A DNA stretch of 64,000 nt, taken from assembly GCF_008710095.1 (NCBI RefSeq), contig NZ_VYKJ01000016.1:1-64000 (forward strand), given 5' to 3'. Shown one piece after another: positions 8,006 through 16,634 of this stretch (positions are counted from its first letter, which is position 1; every line of letters starts with the position of its first letter). The notes below the pieces were generated by a model. It made no database searches and was not told the origin of the DNA. It saw only the letters and a list, made by a program, of their open reading frames with translations. The position numbers were made by a program, and so were the translations under genes. Source of the DNA: Affinibrenneria salicis (GTDB lineage Bacteria > Pseudomonadota > Gammaproteobacteria > Enterobacterales > Enterobacteriaceae).

Positions 8006-9979
8006 AGATATTGCATCAATTTTCTCGGAACAGCCATCAGGTAAATCAGAGCGTTGTTTGTTACGCAGAGACATAATTGCAATACGTTTCATGAATATGT
8101 GATGTATCCAACCATAGGATAATATCTGCGGTCGGAAAACGTAGATCGAATGTTCTGCGATGATAACTACTTTCACATTTCCAGCGAGAATCTCTTATCA
8201 CTCTGCTACTGAACTTACTTGCCATTAGTTTAGGCCAATTTTGCCCTCATGTCGCGATGGATCTCTGGGGACCGGCCTGTTTTCCCCTATTTGGTGCCTA
8301 ATGAAGATCTTCCAATTTATGCATTTTATAAAATAACAATACGTTTTTTTGGGGGGAGCAACGTTATGAGTAGGTTAGTTGAAGAGAAAAGTCCAGAAAG
8401 GAACTTGTGTTTTCATGATGTAGTCATTCGTTGTCGCCAAATAAAAAAGGTGTATTACAAGGAGAACAATACCTGAATAATAATTTTCCTTTGGTTTTTC
8501 TTGTTGTTATTAAATTGATGATATATGGAGACATCTTTAATGTCAAATGTATTCGATGTATTTTTGTATATAACATTGTCCTTTATGAGTTTCATTACCT
8601 CATTAATTTTATCTTGTATTGAGTTGTTCTCAGTTACGTGAATTCAATGCTTAAGGTGAAAATGAGGAAAATCAATATCAGGCCTCTCTTTCCAAAACGA
8701 AGGTGGAACACTCTAGTCAGATAAAAAACCATAATGAATGAATTGCCCTCCACGTTTTAGTGCATAAGATGTGCACATAGCATCATATCCACCCACACAA
8801 TCAAGTACGGCGTCAACACCATCTGATTTTTTATTTAATTAAGTTCATTATAGTAGTTCCTATTGCCAAGTATTATGATGCTGTAGACTGTGTAATTATT
8901 AATAAAACCTTTTTCAGGCCTATGTCTTATGATGGTTATTTGGTTTTTTTTCATGCAGTTGGCGATGCGAATAAGCATTCTTCCAATCGATGAATTAGCC
9001 GCATTAATTATAAGATTTACGTTATCTCTAAGTGGTAATCTTTCTGACGTGATTAATAATGCTGTCATGGAATTAATATGACCGATAGCTGCTTGTTGTT
9101 CTGATATATCATTGGGGATAGAAAAAAAACATTTCGCCTAAATATTTCTACTGGTTTGCCAGGCCCCCATGCTGCCAATAGGTAATATGAGCTATTTTAT
9201 ATTTAGATCCGTTGCCGATGAACCAATATTACTGATTCTACCTACCCCCTCAAAGCTAGGAGATAAGTGGGTTTATTCTCGATTTATATGCTCAGAAAAT
9301 AGTGATTAAATCTGGTGAATTAATGGTGAAGAATCATTCTCACTCGTTCCATATTCGGTAATATATCTTCACAGTTACACGTTGATTCTATTTCCCGGGG
9401 TCTCTTACAATCGATCTTGTATACTCTTCTCTATACATATTAGTATCCTCCCCCATATGTTTGTTGATTTTATCATTTGCTATAGTATGGCGGAATAGTC
9501 TTTTTATAAAAATCTGGTTGTTATGAATAGTAGGATACTCATTATTATATAATTCAATCTATTGGTGGTGATTATTTCTTATAATCATGTTCTCTGATGT
9601 TGAATATTTTGTTATAACTGGTATTGTCAGTGTTTTTATATGAAATATCCACTTCTATATATAAGGTGTGTTGGATTTTTTTTTCGCCAGAAAATAATGG
9701 CTCATCGCCTAATCCGGTTAATAACCAATTCAAATGTTATCATCTTTCCAGTTTCATCTGTAGGCTATGTTTATTTGTTTCGGGAAATTGTTGCCTGGAG
9801 CGGATTTCTGTTGGTGTGTGGCATTTTAATAGAAATAGATTGTAAGTTAGATGTTTCTCATGTTTGGTGCTCGCATTATATTAAATAGCTTCGCATAATA
9901 GCGCTACACATGTAGATCATAACAGGTCTCGCACGATTAGACGTGAAGCATCAAGGTGAAAGTTATTTTATTTAGATGT
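8006..9979. other. AT-rich relic region without intact genes
   Basis: The base composition drops sharply compared with the ICE to the right. Besides the dehydrogenase relic listed separately, minus-strand 8170-8040 contains a weak, frame-broken resemblance to the FlaR/adenylate-kinase-like ATPase tail (YHRRTFDLRFPTADIILWLD). Plus-strand frames at 8249-8622 and 9624-9888 are short and of biased composition, and I do not regard them as genes. The ICE ends abruptly at its right edge (9980), where further conjugation genes would be expected. Confidence 0.5.
8713..9262 (-). pseudogene. medium-chain dehydrogenase/quinone oxidoreductase relic
   Basis: Fragments in several minus-strand frames follow the order of an MDR-family enzyme. 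First is FEGVGRISNIGSSATDL. Next is PIGSMGAWQT. Then comes the nucleotide-binding region VNLIINAANSSIGRMLIRIAN (about 9010-8950), and finally GVDAVLDCVGGYDAM with a C-terminal QFIHYGFLSD ending at 8713. Stops and frameshifts interrupt it. It was probably an NADPH-dependent enoyl or quinone reductase, and it is now non-functional. Confidence 0.65.
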
Positions 9980-10678
9980 TCACATGTATTTCTTAAACGC
10001 CCCCACTGTAATTGAAACCGTCACCCCCAGCAGAAATGCCGCCGGCAATAAAATCACGCAGGGATTGATGGAGGACGGCAATGAAAGATAAATCATCCAC
10101 GCCAGAAAAAACGTCGGGATAATGGTTCTTTTGGCGTGATGATAGATAAAGCCGGACTCGTATCCACAGCCGAAACGGCGAATATCACGACGCACCAGTC
10201 CGTCAACGATCCCAGTCAGCGCCGCGAGGATAAAGAGTAGAGAGGTTAATAGCAGAATAAATACTCTCAGTACAAAGGTCAGCGTGATATAAATCGTTGC
10301 TTTGACATAACTGTCTAACCAGTAAAACCAGTCGCTGTCTTGTTTATGGCGTAGCTGTTCCAGCCAGGGAACGAATCCGGTATCCATAAATACCCACTGC
10401 CATGTTTTACCCAGAATAATATCCAGTTGGTTCACCGGATCCGACATTAGCAAACTCCGGGTGACATTTTCCGCAAACCAGTTTAATTCCGTCTCCATCA
10501 TTATACGGCTGTGTTCCGCGCCTTGTTCGGACCAAAGAAAAGCGATCCCCAGCCATTCAACAATCAGGCTGAAAAACAACGAACCGATAAGCGCTGCGCA
10601 GATCTTTCCCAGACTCGACAACAGCGTGGAAAGTACTCCTTTTGGGTGGGCAACAGGCTGGTTCGGGGTCTCACTCAT
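9980..10678 (-). CDS. ICE membrane protein, TIGR03747 (PFL_4697) family
   Basis: This 232-residue protein (start at 10678, MSETPNQP) has a hydrophobic segment near residues 22-45, a long soluble loop rich in tryptophan, then three hydrophobic segments in the C-terminal half. This is the profile of the conserved PFGI-1-class ICE membrane protein encoded directly after TraD. Its start codon overlaps the traD stop by 8 bp (10671-10678), indicating translational coupling. It probably assists the coupling protein at the inner membrane; no biochemical role is known. It is the last surviving gene of this ICE module on this side. Confidence 0.85.
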   Translation of the reverse strand: MSETPNQPVAHPKGVLSTLLSSLGKICAALIGSLFFSLIVEWLGIAFLWSEQGAEHSRIMMETELNWFAENVTRSLLMSDPVNQLDIILGKTWQWVFMDTGFVPWLEQLRHKQDSDWFYWLDSYVKATIYITLTFVLRVFILLLTSLLFILAALTGIVDGLVRRDIRRFGCGYESGFIYHHAKRTIIPTFFLAWMIYLSLPSSINPCVILLPAAFLLGVTVSITVGAFKKYM

Positions 10679-12782
10679 CCATTCCTTCCTGTAGTGTGGA
10701 CAGCAAATCTGCATGATGGGGGACGGTATCGGGGAGTGTTGCGCTATTCCACCATTGCTCCCCGGTACGATAACTAGCTTTCATATATTCCGTCAGTTGC
10801 AGGACACTGTCTGGCATAAAGGTGTCGTCAATTGCTGCGGGTAGCGGCATCCTGATTTTCCATAATTGCCCGCCTTCCAACAGAGCGAAAGCTTGTCCTT
10901 TCGGAAGCTGGATCAATGCAGCCGGGTCGATAAGCGGCACGCTGACGGCACTGACGCGATCCTGAGTATTGCTGATAAAATCCGATTCATGATCGGGATT
11001 GGAGGAATCAGTGACGCCCGAGATGACCGTATTGGTCAGCACGTCCACATTGTGTAACTGCGCGGTCATCAGCTCTGCAGTGGCGGTTTCGCGCACGCGC
11101 AGCATGATCAGATTGTTGAAGTTGCCGATAACCTGCCGGGCTTTTGCCGCATTGCCGAGACGAGCTTCAATATCACTCAGCGTTTGGGTGTAAGCGGTGA
11201 CCTGGATATTTGCGCCGCCGCCTTTGTTAATCAACGGAATAAATTCATCGCCCATCAGTTCGCTGAATTCGTCGCAATGGAGATTAATCGGGACTTTTGT
11301 CTGGCTTTCATCCTCAGGCAGGCCATCATTGACGCCGAATTTATAAATATATCCGGCAACGCTGACCAGATCGGCGAACATACTGTTACCCACGGCGGCG
11401 GCTACGTCGGTATCGGATAATGCGTCCAGCCCCACGTACACAATACCGCGCTTACGGATGATCTGCTGCCAGTCGAATATCGGGCGGGGATCGTCCAGAT
11501 CGCTGTACGAAGGGGCCAGTAATTGCGCCGTTTTCCCGGTAGTCAACTTTTCTAATAACGGCAGTAATGAGGCCACGATTTTATCAAAATACGTCTTATC
11601 ATAACGCACCGCTGAGCGCAGACCGTCCAGAATGGGATCATAGAGCCGTGTTGCGGCCAGATACTGCTCCAGCGCCACGACATAGTTATCCCGACCCTGT
11701 AGATTACGCGGCGTATTTTTGTCGGTCACTTTCCCGGCTATCTGCGCAATAACATCCCAGGCTTTGGGTTCATGTTTTGGCAGGTAATACTGCGCATAGC
11801 GGATAAACAGATCGTCGATATTGATAACGTGCCGGGAGATTTGCAGGTAGTCCGGTCGATGACCCAGTTCAATCAGGGCGCGAGCGATAATATTTACAAA
11901 TCGCCACGCAAACTCTTTAAATGCGGCGCTATCCCCCTCGCTGGAAAGCTGTCCAGCGATACGCCCGGCCACTTCAGAGATACGGCCAAATCGCCCGATG
12001 GCGTTATAGCGCGCGCTGATATCCGGCCAGCCGAGATGGAAGACGTAAAATTCATCTTCGCGACCGGCGCGTTTCGCTTCAGCGTAAGTCCGGCGCAGTA
12101 AATCCGCGTCACCTTTCGGATCAAAAATGATCACGACCTCGCCACGGCGGATATCTTGCGTAATAAACAGTTCTGCCAGCCGGGTTTTGCCCACGCGGGT
12201 GGTGCCCATGACCAGAGTATGACCGACACGCTCGCCCAGCGGCAGGGTGACGTCGGTTTCATGCAGTTCGATGCCGTGCAGCAGGGGGCTGCCGCCAACC
12301 GGGGGCAGCGGGCGTACCGGGTTCAGCCAGTGGTTGTGGGAGAGACAGCGTCGGACAATAGGAAATGGCGCATCGCAGACTTTTTCCAGTTTCCGGGCCT
12401 GTTGATACAACCAGTGAGGATGCACGTATTTGGAGACTTCCGGTCGTCGGCAGGTATGCAGGCGCTGGGTGTGTTTTTGCTCCCAGCGAAATCCGCGTCC
12501 GATAAACAGCAGGTGGCGGCTGACCGGCACCCGATCGCTGGACATTACATAACACGGCAGCCGGCGAATATTGCGTCGATAGCGCAAAATGGTCAGCCCT
12601 TGCCGTCCTCTGAATCCGGCAAACAGCAGAAAGCCCCCGGCCAGCGGATAGCTGACGGAAGGCGAGAGCATCAGTGACCACGGCGCGACCAGACAGATGG
12701 CGCCTGCCGCCAGACCCGCTGCGGCGCTGTAGAGTTCCACTGCCGGACGCAACAGGGTTTCGATGACGTGACGGTCGCTCAT
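10671..12782 (-). CDS. traD: type IV coupling protein TraD (TOL/PFGI-1 class)
   Basis: This 703-residue hexameric ATPase delivers the relaxosome to the conjugation channel. Two N-terminal hydrophobic segments lie at about residues 15-58, the Walker A motif MGTTRVGKTR at 192-201, and the Walker B stretch INLHCDEFSEL near 470. The RVGKT loop departs from the more usual SGKT but keeps the essential GKT. Length and gene order (TIGR03765, traD, TIGR03747) match PFGI-1-like ICEs. The start overlaps the end of the upstream gene by 4 bp. It appears intact even though its partner mating-pore and relaxase genes are missing from the window. Confidence 0.93.
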   Translation of the reverse strand: MSDRHVIETLLRPAVELYSAAAGLAAGAICLVAPWSLMLSPSVSYPLAGGFLLFAGFRGRQGLTILRYRRNIRRLPCYVMSSDRVPVSRHLLFIGRGFRWEQKHTQRLHTCRRPEVSKYVHPHWLYQQARKLEKVCDAPFPIVRRCLSHNHWLNPVRPLPPVGGSPLLHGIELHETDVTLPLGERVGHTLVMGTTRVGKTRLAELFITQDIRRGEVVIIFDPKGDADLLRRTYAEAKRAGREDEFYVFHLGWPDISARYNAIGRFGRISEVAGRIAGQLSSEGDSAAFKEFAWRFVNIIARALIELGHRPDYLQISRHVINIDDLFIRYAQYYLPKHEPKAWDVIAQIAGKVTDKNTPRNLQGRDNYVVALEQYLAATRLYDPILDGLRSAVRYDKTYFDKIVASLLPLLEKLTTGKTAQLLAPSYSDLDDPRPIFDWQQIIRKRGIVYVGLDALSDTDVAAAVGNSMFADLVSVAGYIYKFGVNDGLPEDESQTKVPINLHCDEFSELMGDEFIPLINKGGGANIQVTAYTQTLSDIEARLGNAAKARQVIGNFNNLIMLRVRETATAELMTAQLHNVDVLTNTVISGVTDSSNPDHESDFISNTQDRVSAVSVPLIDPAALIQLPKGQAFALLEGGQLWKIRMPLPAAIDDTFMPDSVLQLTEYMKASYRTGEQWWNSATLPDTVPHHADLLSTLQEGMDE

Positions 12783-13276
12783 TGCGACAGCCCGGACGCC
12801 GTGATGAGCACCGGATACGCAGCCAGTTGCAGACGCTGCGCCAAATCGTCGCCGTTGACGGGGAGCAGCGTAAGATCGCCCGCTTTTTCACGCAGTGCGC
12901 GTAAACGTTCTGCGGACGCCACGCTGACGACCAGCCCGGTGGCGTTCAGTGATGTCAGCTTCGTTTTGTTTTTACCCAGCCATTGCACAGAAAGGGGGTC
13001 GTCGCCGATTAAAAACAGCGGTGTCATGCCCGGCAGCGACAATCGGCGCGGTGTGACGGGGCCGGGATGCAGACGTGAGGAAAGAACGGGGAAAACGGCT
13101 TCCGGTAAAGGAACAGGAAGTGCGGAAGAAGAGGCGGGTGCGTCCGGTTCAGGCGCAATGGCGCTGAATAGCGGGGCGGTGGATTCGCCGCCAAGATCGG
13201 CGATGACGATCGGTGACGCGCCAGCCTGAAATGTGGTAGCAAGCAGAACGATGGTTGGGGAAAAGGCTTTCAGCAT
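12779..13276 (-). CDS. ICE protein, TIGR03765 (PFL_4695) family
   Basis: This 165-residue protein has an N-terminal signal peptide (MLKAFSPTIVLLATTFQAGAS), a low-complexity proline/alanine/serine linker (residues 40-62) and a C-terminal domain with LFLIGDDPLSVQWL and TGLVVSV. This matches the exported ICE protein found between the lytic transglycosylase and TraD in PFGI-1-class elements. The function is unknown; the export signal and the position suggest a periplasmic part in mating. It overlaps the traD start by 4 bp. Confidence 0.85.
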   Translation of the reverse strand: MLKAFSPTIVLLATTFQAGASPIVIADLGGESTAPLFSAIAPEPDAPASSSALPVPLPEAVFPVLSSRLHPGPVTPRRLSLPGMTPLFLIGDDPLSVQWLGKNKTKLTSLNATGLVVSVASAERLRALREKAGDLTLLPVNGDDLAQRLQLAAYPVLITASGLSQ

Positions 13277-13321
13277 GGCATGAATTCCTTATTTTCTGAT
13301 TTCATGAGTTCATGGCGGAGA

Positions 13322-13837
13322 TTACAGGTGACGGAAAACCTGCTGGCGATAGCGTTGCGCCGGTTTTCCGCCTGCCGGGCGGTGGTAGCGTCCGACGGCT
13401 TCGGGCCAGCTCTGCCATTTGTCGTAGTGGCGGCGCAGCAACGTAGCGGTGAGGTGCAGATTGGGATACGGCGCAAGCGCCTCACAGGGATGGGAAAAAT
13501 GGTGGCCGTTCCAGCCGAGATTGATTTGTCCCAGTCCGGCATCAATGCGCTTTGGGCTGGTGGTGCGCAGGAACCGGTGCAGGGCGGCGCAGGCTTGCTG
13601 TCGGGTGGCATAGCGGTAACCTTTTCCAGCTACGTTGAGCGTCCATGGCCATGGTCTGACGTCCTGCGCCAGGCGGGCGCCGCTTTCCGTCAGCGCGACG
13701 GCGTAGAGAAGATCAGCCGGAACCTTGTTCAGCCAGGCGACCTGCCGGTAGCCATAGGGAATATCCGGCGCCGCATGGACGGACAGCGCGAACGGCAGCA
13801 AAAACAGGGATATCAGGGTGTGGTAACGGGCAGCCAT
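13322..13837 (-). CDS. ICE lytic transglycosylase (SLT domain)
   Basis: This 171-residue protein has a signal peptide ending near HAA (residue 23) and an SLT-type fold with the catalytic glutamate E51 in VALTESG. The downstream GLGQINLGWN motif is typical of VirB1-like transglycosylases. It cuts peptidoglycan locally to let the conjugation apparatus cross the wall. It overlaps the end of the TIGR03759 gene by 25 bp (13813-13837) and precedes TIGR03765 on the same strand. All residues expected for activity appear present. Confidence 0.9.
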   Translation of the reverse strand: MAARYHTLISLFLLPFALSVHAAPDIPYGYRQVAWLNKVPADLLYAVALTESGARLAQDVRPWPWTLNVAGKGYRYATRQQACAALHRFLRTTSPKRIDAGLGQINLGWNGHHFSHPCEALAPYPNLHLTATLLRRHYDKWQSWPEAVGRYHRPAGGKPAQRYRQQVFRHL

Positions 13838-14499
13838 GCGTCCCCCCGGCGTTCGAGTACCGCAGGCATTTTCCCCTGGCCATTTTGCATCCAGCGCCCG
13901 CCGTCATGGTTGAGGGTAATTTCCCTGCGCTTCACCCGCGTAATATCAATACGTTTGCTGATGGCCCAGCGCCGCAGGCGGGCATCATCGTTGTTGCTGT
14001 CGACCAGATAGAGGTCGAGCGGATGGTCGGATTGAAGCAGGACGCTGAGCCGGGTATCGCAGGCCGGACAGTTTTCCGACACAAAAACCGCCAGACGGCT
14101 GTCTTCATGCGCAGTCGGGAGCGAGGCTGCGGCTACCGGCAGCACATCCGGGAAGCGGCGTTTCCACGCAGCGTCGTAGGCGCGTTGAAACGCCAGCTCT
14201 TTTTCCACCCGCTGAAACTCTTTTTCGACCAGCAGGTCGGCGTATTTACGGCGCTCGGCATCGGTGGCGGCCTCCACGCCGAGTGTGGTGAGCGGATCGA
14301 GATCCGGCGACCAGATGCCGCGTTCGCCGCGTTTGAGTTGTTCGTAGCGCGTCCATTCTTCCGGCGTCAGTCCCCAGCGTTGTGCGCCTGAGAGCGTGGA
14401 CAACGGTTTTTCAGCGCTGCGGGTGGTGTCCGTGGCGGTTTCGGTGGCGGCCTGCGCCAGTGGTATGGCGCAGGCGAACAACAAGGGCAGGATTTTCAT
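13813..14499 (-). CDS. ICE protein, TIGR03759 (PFL_4693) family, thioredoxin-like
   Basis: This 228-residue exported protein (signal peptide about residues 1-17) has a charged helical middle (residues 75-115) and a C-terminal thioredoxin-like region with a CPAC dithiol motif in SENCPACDTRL, near residue 147. The family is fixed in PFGI-1/SPI-7-class ICEs just upstream of the lytic transglycosylase, which is the arrangement here. The CPAC pair suggests periplasmic disulfide chemistry on pilus or mating-pore components; that role is inferred. Confidence 0.87.
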   Translation of the reverse strand: MKILPLLFACAIPLAQAATETATDTTRSAEKPLSTLSGAQRWGLTPEEWTRYEQLKRGERGIWSPDLDPLTTLGVEAATDAERRKYADLLVEKEFQRVEKELAFQRAYDAAWKRRFPDVLPVAAASLPTAHEDSRLAVFVSENCPACDTRLSVLLQSDHPLDLYLVDSNNDDARLRRWAISKRIDITRVKRREITLNHDGGRWMQNGQGKMPAVLERRGDAWLPVTTP

Positions 14500-14510
14500 G
14501 TCGCCTCCCG

Positions 14511-15002
14511 TCAGCTCATCAACCGGTCGGTGGGCGCGCGTTGAAAACAGACGGTGCGGGTCACTTCATCCGTGTTCATAACCCATGCCTCTCCGGCAAT
14601 CACCCGGAGCGCATCGTCTATTCGCATTGGTCCCATTGAACGCTGGATATCGGGCAGGGGGCTGGCAAATAGCTGCCGCGTGTCACGGGTCACGGGCAGA
14701 CACAGTCCGTAGCCGGTGCCGGAAAGCCAGGCGCGCAGCGCATCGCCTCGGGTGGCGGTCGGCCGGTTTTTCTTTGGCGCGGGAAGGGCATGGCTTGTCA
14801 CCTGACGCAGTGGAAATGTCAGTGTTTCATCCGGCGTCAGACTGACCAGCGTGTATCGTGCGGTATGCACGACTTCAATGGGCGCGGGAGTGGCGGAGAT
14901 GCTCTGGGTGTGGGTTTCGGAGGGCGTAACGGTGGCCGTCTTTGCTGTACAGGCTGACAGGATAAGGATTACGGTGATGGGCCATAAACGGGATTTCTTC
15001 AT
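14511..15002 (-). CDS. pilL: PilL-like conjugation lipoprotein (TIGR03748)
   Basis: This 163-residue protein starts MKKSRLWPITVILILSAC with a lipobox cysteine at position 18 and a C-terminal DotD/PilL-N-like fold (SLTPDETLTFPLRQVTSHALP). I chose the ATG at 15002 because GGAG lies 6-7 nt upstream and it gives a clean lipoprotein signal; an upstream in-frame ATG would bury it. It is the first gene of the pilL-TIGR03759-SLT-TIGR03765-traD-TIGR03747 string. It is likely an outer-membrane lipoprotein of the ICE pilus or secretion system. Confidence 0.82.
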   Translation of the reverse strand: MKKSRLWPITVILILSACTAKTATVTPSETHTQSISATPAPIEVVHTARYTLVSLTPDETLTFPLRQVTSHALPAPKKNRPTATRGDALRAWLSGTGYGLCLPVTRDTRQLFASPLPDIQRSMGPMRIDDALRVIAGEAWVMNTDEVTRTVCFQRAPTDRLMS

Positions 15003-15147
15003 GATATGCTCCGGTAGTGGGAAAGGCCGGGACAGAATGAAAAAAAACGCGGGGAAAAGCGGCAAGAAACTAAAATCCTGACGTTGGACATTTTATCCTT
15101 TGAACTAAACTAATATGACTTAGTCCGTTAGTTCGTCTGGAGGTATT

Positions 15148-15393
15148 ATGCAAACAGTGAACATTCATGAGGCGAAAACCCATTTGTCCCGGCTGGTTGA
15201 TATGGCCGCGAAGGGGGAGTCCTTTATCATAGCCAAAGCCGGTAAGCCGTTGGTCAAAGTAACGGCATTGAGCGCGCCGGAGCCTCAGCAGGAAAGGCGG
15301 TTAGGGTTTATGGCGGGCAACATCAACGTGCCCGATGACTTTGACCGGATGGGCGAAGGGGAGATTGAGCAGCTTTTCGGCGGTGACAAATGA
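15148..15393 (+). CDS. Phd/YefM-family antitoxin
   Basis: This 81-residue protein opens with the Phd/YefM DNA-binding segment (QTVNIHEAKTHLSRLVDMAAKGE) and a GKPLVKVTAL strand, followed by an acidic toxin-binding tail. The start has an AGGTATT sequence a few bases upstream, and direct repeats of TTAGT/TTAGTTCG precede it, a likely autoregulatory operator. It runs opposite to the surrounding ICE genes. The partner PIN-domain toxin immediately downstream (4-bp overlap) is broken, so this is a solitary antitoxin now. Confidence 0.9.
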   Translation: MQTVNIHEAKTHLSRLVDMAAKGESFIIAKAGKPLVKVTALSAPEPQQERRLGFMAGNINVPDDFDRMGEGEIEQLFGGDK

Positions 15394-15768
15394 AATTTTT
15401 ACTCGACACCCATGTGTTGCTGTGGGCATGCCGGAAAAACTGTCTTCATCAACAGCGAAGTTGCTGGGTTCGCCGGAAAATGAGCTTTTTTCAGCGTAGT
15501 CAGTCTTTGGGAAGTCGTCATTAAGCGCGGGCTGGGACGTGACGATTTTCAGGTCGATGTGCGATTGCTGCGCAGGGGGCTGCTGGATAATGGTTACAGC
15601 GAATTACCTATCGCCAGCGAACATGTTGTTTCGGTCGAGAGTCTGCCTGCCGTTTACAAAGATCCTTTTGATCGTCTGTTGGTGGCGCAGGCGACAATGG
15701 AGGGCATTACGCTGTTGACCACCGATGCGCTGGTTGCACGGTATCCCGGCCCAATACAGCAAATTTAG
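15390..15768 (+). pseudogene. VapC-like PIN-domain toxin, frameshifted
   Basis: The gene begins MKFLLDTHVLLWA, carrying the first PIN-domain aspartate. The frame is then lost near 15430, where MPEKLSSSTAKLLGSPENELF is in another frame, and lost again near 15498. The original C-terminal half is readable at 15559-15768, including DPFDRLLVAQA and LLTTDALVARY with the remaining acidic residues. It would have been an RNA-cleaving toxin neutralised by the upstream antitoxin. Two indels should abolish it. Confidence 0.85.
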
Positions 15769-15921
15769 GCGACGTCTTTCACCTGTAATGGCTATGGAAA
15801 CCTTTACTGAATCATTATTTTTTCATGTCATGACGCATCATAAGAATGACGTCCGTTAAGACGTAATGGGGTTACATTACGGGATATACGAATTCAGGAT
15901 TGATTTTGCGCAGCGAAGTAT

Positions 15922-16110
15922 TCAACGCATAATGGATGCGCCGGTTGCTGTTTTAAGAGAACGGGGAATTAGCTTTCCAATAATATCGTCAGGCATCCAG
16001 CTTTCAATAATCACTATGCCGGCGCAGCTGCGCAGTTGAGCATGACGTACAGCAACTTCCTCTATGCTATTGATGTTGATCGTGGTATCGCTGCCACATG
16101 ATTTTTCCAT
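15922..16110 (-). CDS. small ICE hypothetical protein
   Basis: This 62-codon protein has a good ribosome binding site (GAGGAG 5 nt before the ATG). No known domain is recognisable; it holds two cysteines and a central hydrophobic SCAGIVIIESWM stretch. It follows the 94-residue gene by about 45 nt on the same strand and is probably co-transcribed. It is cargo or regulatory, not part of the known conjugation core. Confidence 0.5.
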   Translation of the reverse strand: MEKSCGSDTTININSIEEVAVRHAQLRSCAGIVIIESWMPDDIIGKLIPRSLKTATGASIMR

Positions 16111-16155
16111 CGTTGCTCCTCAGGTGTTTATGTTGTCGAAGTCATGACGGCTATT

Positions 16156-16440
16156 TCACTTATACCACCATGTATCAAATTGTTCGGCGAAATTTGCCGC
16201 CTGCTGGAGATCTGCACCGAAATGTTGTGTGAAATAACCTTCGGGCGTGGCGTAATTTACCCTGCAGCCATTGTTATGGCACTCCATTACGGCTGCGTTG
16301 GTCTGGTATTTTTGGGCCAAACGAATGAGATCATCAAGCTGGAAGCCATGTTGCAGCGCGGTGACCAGCATGGTCTGTACCGCCTGCATTTCAATATTGT
16401 ACAGGCACTGGGTCAGGTTCTGGATGTTGGTGTCGGTCAT
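16156..16440 (-). CDS. small ICE hypothetical protein (94 aa)
   Basis: This protein starts MTDTNIQNLTQCLYNIEMQ. The ATG at 16440 is preferred because GGGAG is 5 nt upstream. It is mostly helical by composition, with a C-terminal aromatic DTWWYK. I do not recognise the family. It lies downstream of the dcm gene terminator and upstream of the 62-residue gene on the same strand, so it may begin a small cargo transcript. Confidence 0.6.
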   Translation of the reverse strand: MTDTNIQNLTQCLYNIEMQAVQTMLVTALQHGFQLDDLIRLAQKYQTNAAVMECHNNGCRVNYATPEGYFTQHFGADLQQAANFAEQFDTWWYK

Positions 16441-16603
16441 GGGGGCTCCCGCAGGGATAATGAAAAGAGGATTTCCGGTTTGCGCTCTCTGCTTGGAGGA
16501 AATAGCAGAGATAGGGACGCTGTCAGCGACAGCAGACTGCCGGCGTAGTGAATCTATTCCGGGAACAACGCTGAATAAAAAACTCACATTCGGTTAAATA
16601 AGA

Positions 16604-16625
16604 AAACTGCCTGCTTTCGGCAGGC
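16604..16625 (-). terminator. intrinsic terminator after dcm gene
   Basis: On the minus strand GCCTGC and GCAGGC form a stem with loop CGAAA, followed by AGTTTTCTT. It lies about 10 nt past the cytosine methyltransferase stop. Confidence 0.7.
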
Positions 16626-16634
16626 GGCTTATTA

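Noticed and set aside
9624..9888. Two overlapping plus-strand frames of 73 and 82 codons in AT-rich DNA
   Set aside because: Composition is typical of AT-rich noise (F, I, C, Y), there is no ribosome binding site, and the two frames overlap each other.
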